From contig NC_061118.1 in assembly GCF_002878395.1 (NCBI RefSeq), positions 123,952,691 to 124,016,690 on the forward strand: 64,000 nucleotides of DNA, in the 5' to 3' direction. This DNA comes from Capsicum annuum (lineage: Eukaryota > Streptophyta > Magnoliopsida > Solanales > Solanaceae). Positions 32,865 through 44,309 of this stretch are shown here, one piece after another; positions within the stretch are counted from its first letter, which is position 1; every line of letters begins with the position of its first letter. The translations under genes were made by a program, and so were the position numbers. The notes under the pieces were generated by a model. It had not been told where the DNA came from. It did no database searches and worked only from the letters and a program-made list of their open reading frames with translations.

Positions 32865-33669
32865 TTTTTCCCATAGAGTCCTGGGGGTACTTGTACCCAA
32901 AAAATACAGCTGTGTCCCAACAGTTAGTGTTATGTTTTTATGATATCCTCAGTTAAGCCATGATCCATAGAATTTAGTCAGTTATGTGACTCAGGAAAGC
33001 TCAGTAATCGAGTAATCTTAGTACTATTCTATCAGTCAACGAAATTTAGTTAATTCGTTCCAGTTCAGTTCAGTAATCCATGTTCAGTATCTATTCATAT
33101 TGGAGTAGGAGTTAGCATCGAGTGAACCCAAGGATGGGAACTCACCTAGTATATGTGGGTGTGATTCTGAAAAAAATCCTTATTTCCCAGAACTACGTAA
33201 CCAATGTAGGTTGAGACATCATAGCTGTTATATAAGGGTAGATAAGGTGGGTAACCTGTTATATAAGGGTTATTACCGTTCTCACTATGGTTGCCTATTA
33301 TATGAGGGTTATTCACAGATTATCCTTACCAGTGGTGCGGTATTTACACCCTTTCAATTAGGGTTACAGATTGGACCCCAACTCAACCATAATGGTATAT
33401 TAGGGGCATGTCGGTTAGATAACTACTTCCCATAGTTTTATGTTACAAAATCAAGTCTGTAAGATATAGTTATTCAGTTTTTGTATTAGAACTCAGATAG
33501 TTCTACAGAATTCAGGACTGTCATATACAATCAACTCAGAATAGTATGGTACTCAGCAAGTTCCATTAGAAACTAGATGGTCAGATGCAGTCGCTTAGTA
33601 TCAGTTATTTCAGTTATACAGATATCAATATCTCATGTTATCAGTACCAAATTTGGGGTGTTACAAACT

Positions 33670-33682
33670 TGGTATCAGAGCC
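33670..33682 (+). other. Primer-binding site, first internal region
   Basis: TGGTATCAGAGCC, complementary to the 3' end of plant initiator tRNA-Met, lies 4 bases after the LTR end at 33665. Confidence 0.9.
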
Positions 33683-33893
33683 TAAGGTTCAATAGAGTCC
33701 TAGGAAGTCTGAAAGTCGAATCTAGTAAAGTCTTGTGCATGGGTGTGTTGCGCGCCACATTTATGTGTAGGAGGCTATAAGATGTTTTAGGAACAGTTTC
33801 ACTTCTTTCAGTATTTATGTCACTACAATGAGCATAATCTCCAGTTAATCCCTCAGTCCGGTCTAATCCATTTCTCCTTTTCTTCTACAGAAC

Positions 33894-35070
33894 ATGCCTC
33901 CTAAAAGAAGAAATGGGAATCAGCCAACCTCTCAGCTCGAAGAACCTTTGGGCGAATATGTTTCTCATGCAGAGTTCAGAGCTGCATTCACTACTCTTGA
34001 TGAATCAGTTACTGCTCAGAATGAATGACCAGCTGTCGTTCTAGCCATCCCAGTGGCCAATTCAGCTGCATCCAGGATTTGGGACTTTACCCGAATGAAT
34101 CCTTCATTCTTTCTCGGGTCTAAGTCAGATGAGGACCCTCAAGAATTCATCGATCAGGTTTAGAAGGTTATTGACATCATGGGGATTACTCCTAGTAAGC
34201 GTGTTGAGCTAGCTGCATATCAGTTACAGGATGTTGCTCACACTTGGTTCAAGCAGTGAAAGTCAGAAAGGCCAGATGATGCAGGGCCTATTGAGTGGAA
34301 GGAGTTTGTCACGACATTCTTAGATAGATTCTTTCCCTAAGAGCTGAGAGAGGCTAAGGTGTTAGAATTTATTAACCTCAGGAAGGTCAACATAATGGGG
34401 AAAGAGTATTCTCTTAAGTTTACTCAATTAGCCAGATATGCTCCTCATGTGGTTGCAGATAGTAGGGCCAAATGAGTAAGTTTATTTCTGGGGTGAACGA
34501 TAGTGTGGCCAATGAGTGTAGGTATGCTTTGTTGAATAGTGACATGACTTTATCCAGGCTTATGACTTATGCTTAGTAGATAGAGAAGTAAAAGATTAAG
34601 ATAAGGGAGAAGCAGAATAAGATAGCAAGGACAGGTAGTTTCATCTTTACTCAACCTAAGTTAGAGGGAGAAAACCATTCTAAGTTTTGTCCTAAGTCAT
34701 CAGTTCCAGCTCCTTCTTTAGCCAGTGCTCCATCTCCTAAGTTTAGGGACGGTAACAGAGACAGAGTGGATCTAAGACTTAGGGCATTGTTAGCAGTGCC
34801 TGTACCTATCCTCTTTGCCAGACTTCTGGCAAGCACCATCAGGGTATTTGCAGAAATTACAGTGGTAATTGTTTAAGATATGGCAAGCCAACCCACAAAG
34901 TAAGAGGCTGTCCTTAGCCAGGTCCTCAGGGTTAGCAGAACTATTTCTCAGCTCAGTCCAGTCACCCAAATCAGCAGGGTGCCACTTCCAGTGCTACTAG
35001 TGGGCAACACCCAAACAGACTCTATGCTCTACAGTCCCTGCAAGATTAGGAAAATTCTCCTAATGTGGTA
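33894..35070 (+). pseudogene. Chromovirus gag, first copy
   Basis: ATG at 33894 gives MPPKRRNGNQPTSQLEEPLG, then a stop, then DFTRMNPSFFLGSKSDEDPQ, EFIDQV, VELAAYQLQDVAHTWFKQ, EEF-like KEFVTTFLDRFFP, EYSLKFTQLARYAPHVVADS. This is the capsid region of plant chromoviruses. The zinc knuckle near 34870 reads CLRYGKPTHKVRGC, with the second Cys of the CCHC set replaced by Tyr. At least seven stops are present. It is closely paralogous to 42806-43980. Confidence 0.85.
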
Positions 35071-35079
35071 CTAGTACGT

Positions 35080-35390
35080 TATAGATCTTTTACTTGTATG
35101 TTTACGCTTTGCTAGATCTAGGAGCTTCTTTGTTTTTTATTACTCCATATATAGTAGGCGATTTTAGAATCAGTCTTGAAATTCTAGCTAAGCCCTTCTC
35201 AGTCTCTACCCTAGTGGGTAAAACTATTATAGCCCGGCTGGTATACAGGAACTGACTGATTATGATATTTTAGAAAGTCACCTCAGCAGATTTAGTTGAA
35301 TTATAGATGACTGATTTTGATGTTATTCTCGACATTGATTGGCTTCATTCCCACTACGCCATAGTTGACTACAGAAATGAAATAGTCCAG
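35080..35390 (+). pseudogene. Aspartic protease remnant, first copy
   Basis: The trail ALLDLGASLFFITPY, VSTLVGKTI, ELQMTDFDVILDIDWLHSHY follows the retropepsin pattern (active site usually DPGA/DSGA, here DLGA). It breaks at about 35390 and jumps straight to the integrase tail, so reverse transcriptase, RNase H and most of integrase are deleted. Confidence 0.75.
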
Positions 35391-35840
35391 TTTGAGATTG
35401 ATGACTATGTCTATCTAAAGATCTCTCCCATGAAGGGGGTAAAGAGGTTTGGCAAGAAAGGAAAGCTCAGTCCCTAATATATCGATCCTTTCAAAATTCT
35501 CAGTTGTCTTGGAAAGGTACCCTATGAGCTAGAATTGCCTTCAGATCTAGCCTCCATTCATCCAGTCTTTCATGTTTCTCTGCTCAATAAGTGCATAGGT
35601 GACTCGGCAGTTGTTATCCCTATTCAGAGCATAGATGTTCAGAAAAACCTCTCTTATGAAGAGATTCGAGTCAAAATCCTAGACTATCAGACTCGTAGAC
35701 TAAGGAATAAAAAAGTCCCTCTAGTCAAAGTTCTTTGGCAAAATCAGTCCATTGAGGGAGATACTTGGGAAGCAAAAGAAACATGCGTACCAAGTATCCT
35801 CACCTCTTTTCTACCAACTCAGATCAAGCTCAAGGTAACA
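35391..35840 (+). pseudogene. Integrase tail and chromodomain-like end, first copy
   Basis: DDYVYLKISPMKGVKRFGKK, a stop, then YELELPSDLASIHPVFHVSL and ILDYQTRRLRNKKVPLVKVL with NQSIEGDTWEAKE. The open stretch 35535-35951 includes some trailing 3' UTR codons. The final ~50 residues have the VLW..... E.ATWE pattern of gypsy chromodomains, thought to guide integration to marked chromatin. It joins the protease remnant through a 2.6-kb deletion relative to the second copy (44302 to about 46934). Confidence 0.82.
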
Positions 35841-36206
35841 GTTCTTCTTAAGCTTTTCAGTTTCATATTCAGATTTCAGTTACAATCTTGGTATCAATTT
35901 CATGCTCATAATTCCATTATAAACTTGGTATTAAATACCATTGCATATTAAGTCCTGCATTTATTTATCAATTCAGTCAAATAATCATGCATCAGATATG
36001 CATTCTCATTGTGTGGACCTTAGTTTATCAGAACATTCAGTCATGCATTCATGAATTAGTTACACATGTATCAGATATACATGTCCAGTATGTTATATTC
36101 AGTTATAAGTTATATCAGTCATGAGATCATGTTCCAATTGTTCATGTTTAATATGTACGTTATTTATCTTCTCCCCTTTCTCTTAGTCTCATTTGAGGAT
36201 AAATAT

Positions 36207-36220
36207 TCTTAAGGGGGAGA
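36207..36220 (+). other. Polypurine tract, first internal region
   Basis: AAGGGGGAGA just before the LTR start TGTAACACC at 36224; the plus-strand primer site. Confidence 0.8.
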
Positions 36221-37220
36221 TATTGTAACACCTGGTAATTCTACCTAGCTTGAAGTCATCCCAAGAATGTTAGAAATTTACTTTGAAATATGAATCCACT
36301 TTTATACACATGGAAATTTTAAGATTTTCACTTTTTGTTAAGTGGGAAATTGAATTAGCTTTCCAATGATACCAATTTTGTCCAAATTTGGTATCGGTGT
36401 AGAAAGTTATGGCTGAGATACAAAAGGTAGTCAAAACTACCCAAGTGCGATGGTGAGTGCCAACGGACCACCGCCCAGGTCGTCGTAGCGAGGTAGTGAG
36501 ACCACCTTCTATCTAATAGCAACGACTCAGTCTGACGGACCGTCGAGCTAATGACGGACTGTCGCCTAGGTCGTCGCAAGGGAGACAGTGAACCCCCATT
36601 CTGCCCAGGTGGGACAGTCAGGACCGATGGACTATCGTACCCACCGTCGCACATTCCGTTCAATTATTTTAAAACCACTTTTAAAAGGGTATTTGGGTCT
36701 TTTTGTACCCGATTTAACCCCTAATTACACTCGACCATAACTCATAACTTCATTATTCTTCTACAATAACAAATTATGGTTTCTCTTAAGGATCAATTCC
36801 CAAGAACAAGAAACCCTAGGTTCTTGATTTCCAAGCCAAGAATTCAAGTTTTCCTCCACCAATCTTCAAGAAATTACTCACCCAGGTATGTCATGTGTTG
36901 ATTCATGATTCTCTTTCACCCATGAAGCTCAAGAATCTCTTTTCAAAATACAAGATTTGTGTATTTGTGAATGTTCATGTTTCAAATTGAATTGAAATTT
37001 ATGTTCATGATGTTGTGGGGTTTTGATTTATGTTTTAAAGTACATATTACAATGATTGACCTTATATATGATGATTTGCATAATAACTATGATAAACCCC
37101 CTTCAATTTACAAGTTGATTGATGTATCCATGATTATTAGATGTGTTGGTGATTATATAACCAAAGCATGCTCCCCATGTATTTTATTAAATGCCTATGT
37201 GAAAGAAAAGTTCCATACTT

Positions 37221-38424
37221 GTGATACCCCCAAATTACACCTCTCTTACGAGAAAGTAAGCGGTCGTTGTCAAATATATAACCCAACTAGGCTAGGGTCG
37301 AATCCCACAAGGAATATGGTGCTAATTAAGTTGTATACAGATTAGTTTACTTTTAATCATTTGATTCCATAAAATAAATAGGGGGATTTGATTTAGTTCA
37401 CAAATTAATGGTTTCAGTTTAACAAGATGAAATATGTGTAGTAGTATTCAAATTCAAAGAAATAGCAAGCTAGGGTTATATCGACCTTATAGTTTTCAAT
37501 ACTTTCTAACTATGGGCGTTACGAATTCATACATGCATCGTGTTTACAGAGAAACGTATTGTATTTAATAACATAATCCTAGTATTTCTCAACCATCAAG
37601 GACTAATTCACTTTAGTTCTCTTGAATCAAAAGCGTTTACCAAAAACAATATGAAATCTCCAAGTAGTTAATCCTGTTATGGCATTAACTTATGAAATAG
37701 GGATTGGTAATCCTATTTTCTTGTCACTACTCTCTTTTTCGAACAACAACCTTTCTTTCAAACAAGTTGTGTTTTAAGGCATATCCTCTATGTTTGCAAC
37801 CATGAGAATTCAAGATAAGCGAAGAGAGTATGATATAAACAAGTCAGTGCATAATGAATTCAAAACCCAAAGTAATAGATTGTATGCTACAAGGCTTCCA
37901 TAACCCTAACTAATAAACTTAACTACTCATGAATAAAACGAAAATCATCATAAATATATTCATCATACCAAAAACTAGAAGACTATCTTGTTGTGTGAAT
38001 GGTGAAAGTAAGAGAGAAGAAACGTTTTTCTCTCTCCTCACCCTAAGCCGCTATTCTCCTCTCTCTGAATAATACAGAATAATTGAATAATCAATAAAAA
38101 TTCAGCATTAAGCCTTTTAGTAATATTTTCTCTCACAATTGCCTTCTAGGTCCCTGAACTAATTATAAATGACAAACTGGTCTTCGACATAGTTTCTAGG
38201 CGCCACATTTGGTCCAGATTGTAGTTTTTAGGCGCCACATTTGGTCCACGTTGCTACTCTCTCTTGTATCATATGCCATCCGCATTTCGTAGTCCCATAA
38301 TGTCTTTATATACCTCATTAATGCTTGAAATCATGCTAATCACATCGGTTAGCTCAATTACACAGAAGTAGAGTAAAAACATAAGAAACTAGGCACTTTG
38401 TTCTCTAAACATAGCTAAAATATT
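37221..38424. mobile_element. 1.2-kb non-coding insertion in LTR B
   Basis: Absent from LTR A (30795) and LTR C (48803), which both read TACTAGTATGATAAGATG at this place. It begins GTGATACCCCCAAATTACAC, carries AGGCTAGGGTCGAATCCC and ends near AGCTAAAATATTTT. About 22 bp of LTR were lost and no clean target duplication is visible. The head resembles 21450-21570. It has no coding capacity; the class is unknown. Confidence 0.7.
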
Positions 38425-39763
38425 TTATGTACAAGTTTATGCATGTCAAATATTTTATGAAATGCCTTAATCAATGAATTATGGATTATTAATGTTGGTC
38501 ATGTATTCAAGAAAGTCATAATTTGTCAGTTTCTTCCTATTGAGTTCTGGGGGTACTTGTACCCAAAAAATATAGCTGTGTGCCTAGAGTTAGTGTCATG
38601 TTTTCACGATATCCTCAGTTGAGCCATGATCCATAGAATTTAGTTAGTTATGTGACCAGGAAAGCTCAGTAATCGAGTAATCTTAGTACTATTCTGTCAG
38701 ACAACGAAATTTAGTTAATTCAGTCCAGTTCAGTTCAGTAATCCATATTCAATGTCTATTCATAAGGGAGTAGGAATTAGCACTGTGTGAACCCAAGAAT
38801 GGGAACTCACCTGTTATATGAGGGTCTGATTCTTAAAAGAAATCCTTGTGTTCCAAAACTACATATCCAGGGTGGATTGAGTCATCATAGCCTGTTATAT
38901 GAGAGTAGATGAGGTGGGTTAACCTGTTATATGAGGGTTCCCACCGTTCTCACTAGAGTTACCTGTTATATGAGGGTTACTCATAGATTGTCCTTACCAG
39001 TGGTGCGGTATTGACACCCTTCCAATTGGGGTTACAGATTAAACCCCAACTCAACCATAATAGAGTATTAGGGGAATGTAGGTTAGATGACTACTTCCTA
39101 CAGTTTCATGTTACAGAATCAGGTCTGTCAGATATAGTCATTCAGTCTCAGTATTAGAACTCAGATAGTTCTACAGCATTAAAAATTGGCAGATATAATC
39201 AACTCAGAACAGTAGGGAACTCAACTAGTTCCATCAAAAACTAGACTGTCAGATACAGTCGCTCAGTATCAGTTATTTTAGTTATATAGATATTAATGTT
39301 ATCAGTACTCAGACTTAGTAATCATGTTATCACGAACTCAATTATAGTTATTATGTAGTCATGCATGTATTCTCATGTTCATGTTATATAGTCAATTAGT
39401 ATAGTTCATGGATGTGAACCCTTTTTTATTCAGCCTACCTCATATGCATACCAGTACATTCAAACGTACTAATGCATTTGCGCTATGGTGTTTTATACCA
39501 TAGGTTCAAAAGTACAAGCTCCAGAGTATCAGTAGTATTCCAGTCTCAGCAGTCAGAGTTAGCAGTGAGTCCTCATCTTTCGAGGACATGACCATTACTT
39601 TATTATCTCATTAATTAATTTATTAGTTAGAGTTAGTTAGGGACTTGTCCCATCAACTCCTTATTCAGACAATTATGTTTTAGAGGATTTTCAGACTACA
39701 ATATGTTTAGACAGTTTTGTTTTGGGTATTTATACCCCATCCCAGATGTTGTGTCCTATGGTG

Positions 39764-42414
39764 CACTACTAGAAATTACCCCCTTTGCAATAAATTTTTT
39801 AGCAATGGTTTCAAAAGCATTTCGATTGATAACTGTTGCAAATTTTTTTCATTGCAATAGCTCTATAACCGTTGCTATTGATGGATAACCATTGCAATAG
39901 GGTGTATTATAGCAACGGTTTCTTGCACTGTTGCCCTAACGTCACCTATGGCAACACTTTTTTAGACGAAAAAAATCTATTGCAACATTTTCATTTTTCC
40001 CTCCCTATTTTTTCACAAAATCCTCCAATAATTTTAAAAATATATAATAAAAATTAAAATATATACATACAAAACATTTCACTCTTAACTTACTCTATCA
40101 CACTCTCAGTTTGTGCCGCTTACTCGATCACTCTCAGTTTTCATCGTTTGCAACACCAGGACTGTGAGCGCCGTTTGCGTCGACTGCCTCTCCGACCTCG
40201 CTCTGACCGCCCCTCCAACCACCACTCCTATTTAAAATATCAAATAGATAAAAGTTAGCAGAGCAGCTAGATCTAGTAGCTGAATCCTAATAGTAAGTGG
40301 TACTATTTTGTATTGTCTATTGGGTAGAATTAAATCCCCATAAATTTATGCCTAATAGATTGCCATTGTTAGGGTTTAATTTTTTGGTAGAAATGCTCAT
40401 TGAAGATGTTATGCTTGCTCTAATTTTATGTTCAGTAATTCAAATTTAGTGATATATATGCTTTGTAAACAAGATCTTTCTCAGGAAAGCTTCTTATTTT
40501 ATATTGATAATTGTCTAACCTTTAGAACAGAGAGTTGTTTGTGATAGATAAGGTAAATAATAATTTTCTTTACAAAAAAGGCTTTGATGTATTAGCCAAG
40601 TTTGCTGATCTGTTACGGAAGCTCTCACCAATGCCAACTTGTACTTTCCATTTTGAAGCAACTTATGGCTAAATATGATATATCCACTTGCTTATGTTTA
40701 GATCCCATAATGGTCGAGCATATCATCTGTTGTTTTTTTATATTTTCTCGATCTAGATTTTGGGATCAAATTAGGCCTTAGATTTATTTTCTTAGCATAG
40801 TAGTGACCAATCAGACAGGTTCTAGATCTAAATATTTTATCCCTCTAATATTTCCATATGCTTTCCAAGAAGAAAAAAAGAAAAAGAGAACCAGATTAGT
40901 ATGGCGTGTTAAAATATTATAGTATTCCATATCTAACAATTTAAGCTATGGAGGGGCTTGTTTTTTTAAATTGAGGGGCTTGTTAAAAAATAAAAAGTAT
41001 CCCATCCCTACCAGTTTAATACTTAAGACAACTTGGTAATGCAATTCAAAAGGGTGTTAGAAGTGTATGGTCTGTGGTCTTGTTTGCCTTGAACAAAGCC
41101 AAGGTCCAATTTTTTAACTTCTTTGTTTTAATCTCTTTTTTTGGTAGGATTATGTCATTTTTATTGGATAAGTATCTCTAAAAAAACCACAAAAATTTCT
41201 TGTGAAAGCGTTACGGATGTAATTTTTATTTTTCCTTCCTTTAGCACATAGCACATCATCTGTAGATTATCCTCATGTGCAACTATTTTATTTAACAGTT
41301 GAATCTTTGATTGTGTTGAATGTCTACCAATTATTATGCCATAGTAATGATATGCAGGTGCTGACAGTATGTATGTTGTTGCTCGGTTATTGCACATCTT
41401 TGATCAATGTTTTGAAATAATGCGACACTAGTCGAGGATTTCTATGTGCATTTGGTACGTCTCTTGAAGTAGCACAGATTGTATATGTGAAAATAACAAC
41501 TACAGTAGGGCTTTCCACAGTGTTTTCCTAAAAAACAATACGAGGCATACGAATAGCCATTATTATTAGAATCTTTGCATCATTTCTTGCCTGCCCGATT
41601 AAACTCATAAAATGTAGATTGAGCCGTACGAGAAGTGCTAGGAAATTCTGTTATGTTTGTAGTATACGAAGCATTAAAGCAGTATTTTGCAGGAGGCATG
41701 GATACTTTTGGTGCGGTTGTTTAGTGGAGAAGGTTACGAGAAGGTCCAAGACTTGCTGCTTTTGGATTTAGATTACTAGCTTTTTGTAAGGATTTATTTT
41801 GTGATGTGTATATCATTGTGTATTATAATTAATATATATGTAAATACTAATTTATATAGTTGCATAAAATTTTAATTTGTATTATTATATTAATGAAATA
41901 TTTTGTTGTGATATGTATATATATATAAATGTACTAACATAATTCTCTCTCTACTTATATATATATATAAATATATATATTCATTGTTGCAATAGGTGTC
42001 AAGAAGCATTGAAATAGGTAGCAAGAAAATGTTGCAATAGGTGTCAAAAAGCGTTGCAATAGATTGTTAAAAGTCATTGCAAAAGACCAATAAGTGTTGC
42101 AATAGATATCTAAAAATTGTTGCAATAGGGTTATTGCAATGCTTTCCCATCATTGCAATAAACTCTATTGCAACGGGTCGTAACCGTTGCTATAGACGAA
42201 ACAAAGCGTCATAATGAAAGGTTAGAAAAACCGTTGCAATAGGTTCATCTATTGCAATGGTTGTGTAACCATTGTAATAACCATTGCAATGGACCTATCC
42301 CAACGCTCACATACACAACGCCTATCGAATCGTTGTGGTAGATCTATTGCAACGGTTTTTTTATCTATCGTAATGGTTTTTGAACCATTGCTAAAGGGCT
42401 AATTTCTAGTAGTG
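39764..42414. mobile_element. Complete non-autonomous CACTA element, 2651 bp
   Basis: Ends are CACTACTAGAAATTA and TAATTTCTAGTAGTG, perfect inverted repeats. The flanks are GTG on both sides (39761-39763 and 42415-42417). LTR C shows the empty site as CCTATGGTCATTTATCAG, against CCTATGGTG plus ATTTATCAG here, so the 3-bp duplication is confirmed within the window. Subterminal arrays of TTGCAATAG/CTATTGCAAC words lie at 39780-39970 and 41980-42390, as expected for transposase-binding repeats in En/Spm elements. The interior (40000-41980) has no transposase, though 41161-41397 is open by chance. Confidence 0.92.
41980..42400 (-). repeat. CACTA subterminal TTGCAATAG repeat array
   Basis: More than fifteen variants of GTTGCAATAG or its complement, 15-30 bp apart and in both orientations. 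They mirror a shorter array at 39780-39970. Confidence 0.8.
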
Positions 42415-42582
42415 GTGATTTATCAGTTTTGAATATTATGGCCTTTCATTTCATGTTTTTGCATTTATATAGTATGTTTGAAGTGTTTAGGTACATATAT
42501 CAGTCATGGGTTAGCTTGTAGTCTTTCGGGGTCATGGGCACCGTGTAGCATTCTGGGTACCAGATTCGGAGCATTACAAACT

Positions 42583-42595
42583 TGGTATCAGATCC
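42583..42595 (+). other. Primer-binding site, second internal region
   Basis: TGGTATCAGATCC, one mismatch from the initiator tRNA-Met complement, 4 bases after the LTR end at 42578. Confidence 0.9.
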
Positions 42596-42805
42596 TAAGG
42601 TTCAATAGAGTCCTAAGAAGTCTAAAAGCCATATCTAGTAGAGTCCTGTACATGGGAATGTTGCGCGCCACATTTATATGCAGGAGGCTATAAGATGTTT
42701 TAGGAATAGTTTCCCTTCTTTCAGTATCATGTCGTGTCAATGAGCATAATCTACAGTTAATCCCTCAGTCTGGTCTAATCCGTTTCCCTCTTTCTTTTAC
42801 AGAAC

Positions 42806-43980
42806 ATGCCTCCTAAAAGAAGAAATGGGATAAGCCAACCTCTCAGCTCAAAGAACCTTTGGGAGAACACATTTCTAATGTAGAGTTCAGAGCTGCATTC
42901 ACTACTCTTGCTCAATCTGTTACTGCTCAGAATAAATGACTAGCTGTCATTCCAGCCATTCGTATGGCTAATTAAGCTGCATCCAACATTTGAGACTTCA
43001 CCTGAATGTATCCTCAATTCTTTATCGGGTCTAAGTTAGATGAGGACCCTAAGGAATTCATCGATCAGGTTCATAAGGTTATTGACATCATGGGGGTTAC
43101 TCCTAGTGAGAGTGTTAAGATAGTTGTATATTAGTTGCAGGATGTTGCTCACACTTGGTTTAAGTAGTGGAAGTCAGAAAGGCCAGATGATGCAGGGCCT
43201 ATTGAGTGGGAGGAGTTTGTCACGACATTCTTAGATAGATTCTTTCCCCAAGAGCCGAGAGAGGCTAAGGTGTTATCAACCTTAGGTAGGGCAACAAGAC
43301 GGTGAAAGAGTATTCTCTTATGTTTACTCAATTAGCCAGATATGCTTCTCATGTGGTTGCAGATAGTAGGGCCATGATGAGTAAGTTTGTTTCTGGGGTG
43401 AACGATAGTGTGGTCAATGAGTGTAGGTCTGCTATGTTGAATAGTGACATAACTTTAGCCAGGCTTATAGTTCATGCTCAGCAGATAAAGAAGTAAAATA
43501 TTATGGTAAAGAAGAAGCAGAATAAAAGAGCAAGGATAGGTAGTTTCAACTTTACTAAGCCTAAGTTAGAGGGAGAAAACCGTTCTCAGTTTTGTCCTAA
43601 GTCACCAGTTCCAGTTCCTTCTTCAACCAGTGCTCCAACTCCTAAGTTCAGGGACGGTAACAAAGATAGAGCGCCAGGCTCTAAGTCTTAGGGCAATGTT
43701 AGCAGTGCCCGCACCTATTCTCTTTGCCAGACTTGTGGCAAGCACCATTAGGGTATTTGCAGAGCTAGTAGTGGTATTTGTTTCGAATGTGGCAAGCCAG
43801 GCCATAGAGTCAGAGACTGTTCTCAGCTAGGTCCTCAGGGTCAGCAAAACCATTTCTCAGCTTAGTTCGGTCACCCAAATTATCAGGGTAATACTTCCAG
43901 TGCTACTAGTGGGCAACGCCTAAATAGACTCTATGCTCTCCAGTACCAGCAAGATCAGGAAAATTCTCGTGATGTGGTTA
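42806..43980 (+). pseudogene. Chromovirus gag, second copy
   Basis: The ATG at 42806 opens MPPKRRNG and then shifts frame because a base or two is missing relative to the first copy. Capsid blocks recover as EFIDQVHKVIDIMGVTPS, VAHTWFK, EEFVTTFLDRFFPQEPRE. 43302-43496 is open (EYSLMFTQLARYASHVVADS). The zinc knuckle CFECGKPGHRVRDC at about 43778-43819 is complete (C-x2-C-x4-H-x4-C), unlike the first copy. Stops at 42939, 43132 and 43495 break it. Confidence 0.87.
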
Positions 43981-44300
43981 CTGGTACGTTACAGATCTTT
44001 CACTTGCATGTTTATGCTTTGCTAGAGCCAAGAGCTTCTTTGTCTTTTGTTACTCTATATATAGCAGGTGATTTTGGAATCAGTCCAAAAATTCTAGTAG
44101 TGCCCTTCTTAGTCTCTACCCTAGTGGGTGAAATTATCACAGCCTGATGGGTATACAGGAATTGGCCGGTTATGATATTTCAGAAAGTCACCTCAATAGA
44201 TTTAGTCAAATTATAGATAACTGATTTTGATGTCACTCTCGATATGGATTGGCTTTATGCCCATTATGCCATAGTCGACTACAGAAACAAAATAGTCCAA
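43981..44300 (+). pseudogene. Aspartic protease remnant, second copy
   Basis: VTGTLQIFHLHVYALLEPRA, SLSFVTLYIAGDFGISPKI, then ITDFDVTLDMDWLYAHY. The active-site triad normally reads DPGA/DSGA; here the Asp is Glu and the Gly is Arg (EPRA), so it would be inactive. Frame and spacing match the first copy. Confidence 0.78.
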
Positions 44301-44309
44301 TTTTAGTTT

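Larger units (their letters stand above)
30249..33665 (+). repeat. LTR A of the tandem chromovirus array (truncated, rearranged)
   Basis: 30249-32161 is collinear with 36675-39763 of LTR B (minus its 37221 insertion) and with 48240-50085 of LTR C. The first ~450 bp of the LTR are missing. At 32162 it enters 139 bp of CACTA element, then a rearranged block (32301-32864). It then returns to a second direct copy of internal LTR text (32865-33655, matching 30900 onward) and ends GGGGTGTTACA at 33665, right before a primer-binding site. CTGTTATATGAGGG words recur inside, as in B and C. Confidence 0.85.
36224..42578 (+). repeat. LTR B (shared middle LTR) with two insertions
   Basis: Starts TGTAACACCTGG and ends GGAGCATTACA; the ends are complementary (TGTAA/TTACA). 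Removing the insertions at 37221-38424 and 39764-42417 leaves about 2.5 kb, in line with LTR C (2479 bp). It serves as 3' LTR of the first internal region and 5' LTR of the second. Near 36430-36655 is a GC-rich cassette of CGACGGACCGTC-type words. Transcription signals were not obvious beyond AT-rich stretches. Confidence 0.9.

Noticed and set aside
33660..33690. A tRNA gene at the TGGTATCAGAGCC sites
   Set aside because: Only the 13-base complement of the tRNA end is present; no cloverleaf. It is a retrotransposon primer-binding site.
36971..37345. 124-residue open frame in LTR B
   Set aside because: It crosses the LTR/insertion junction at 37221, so it cannot be an ancestral gene; LTR C has no equivalent frame.
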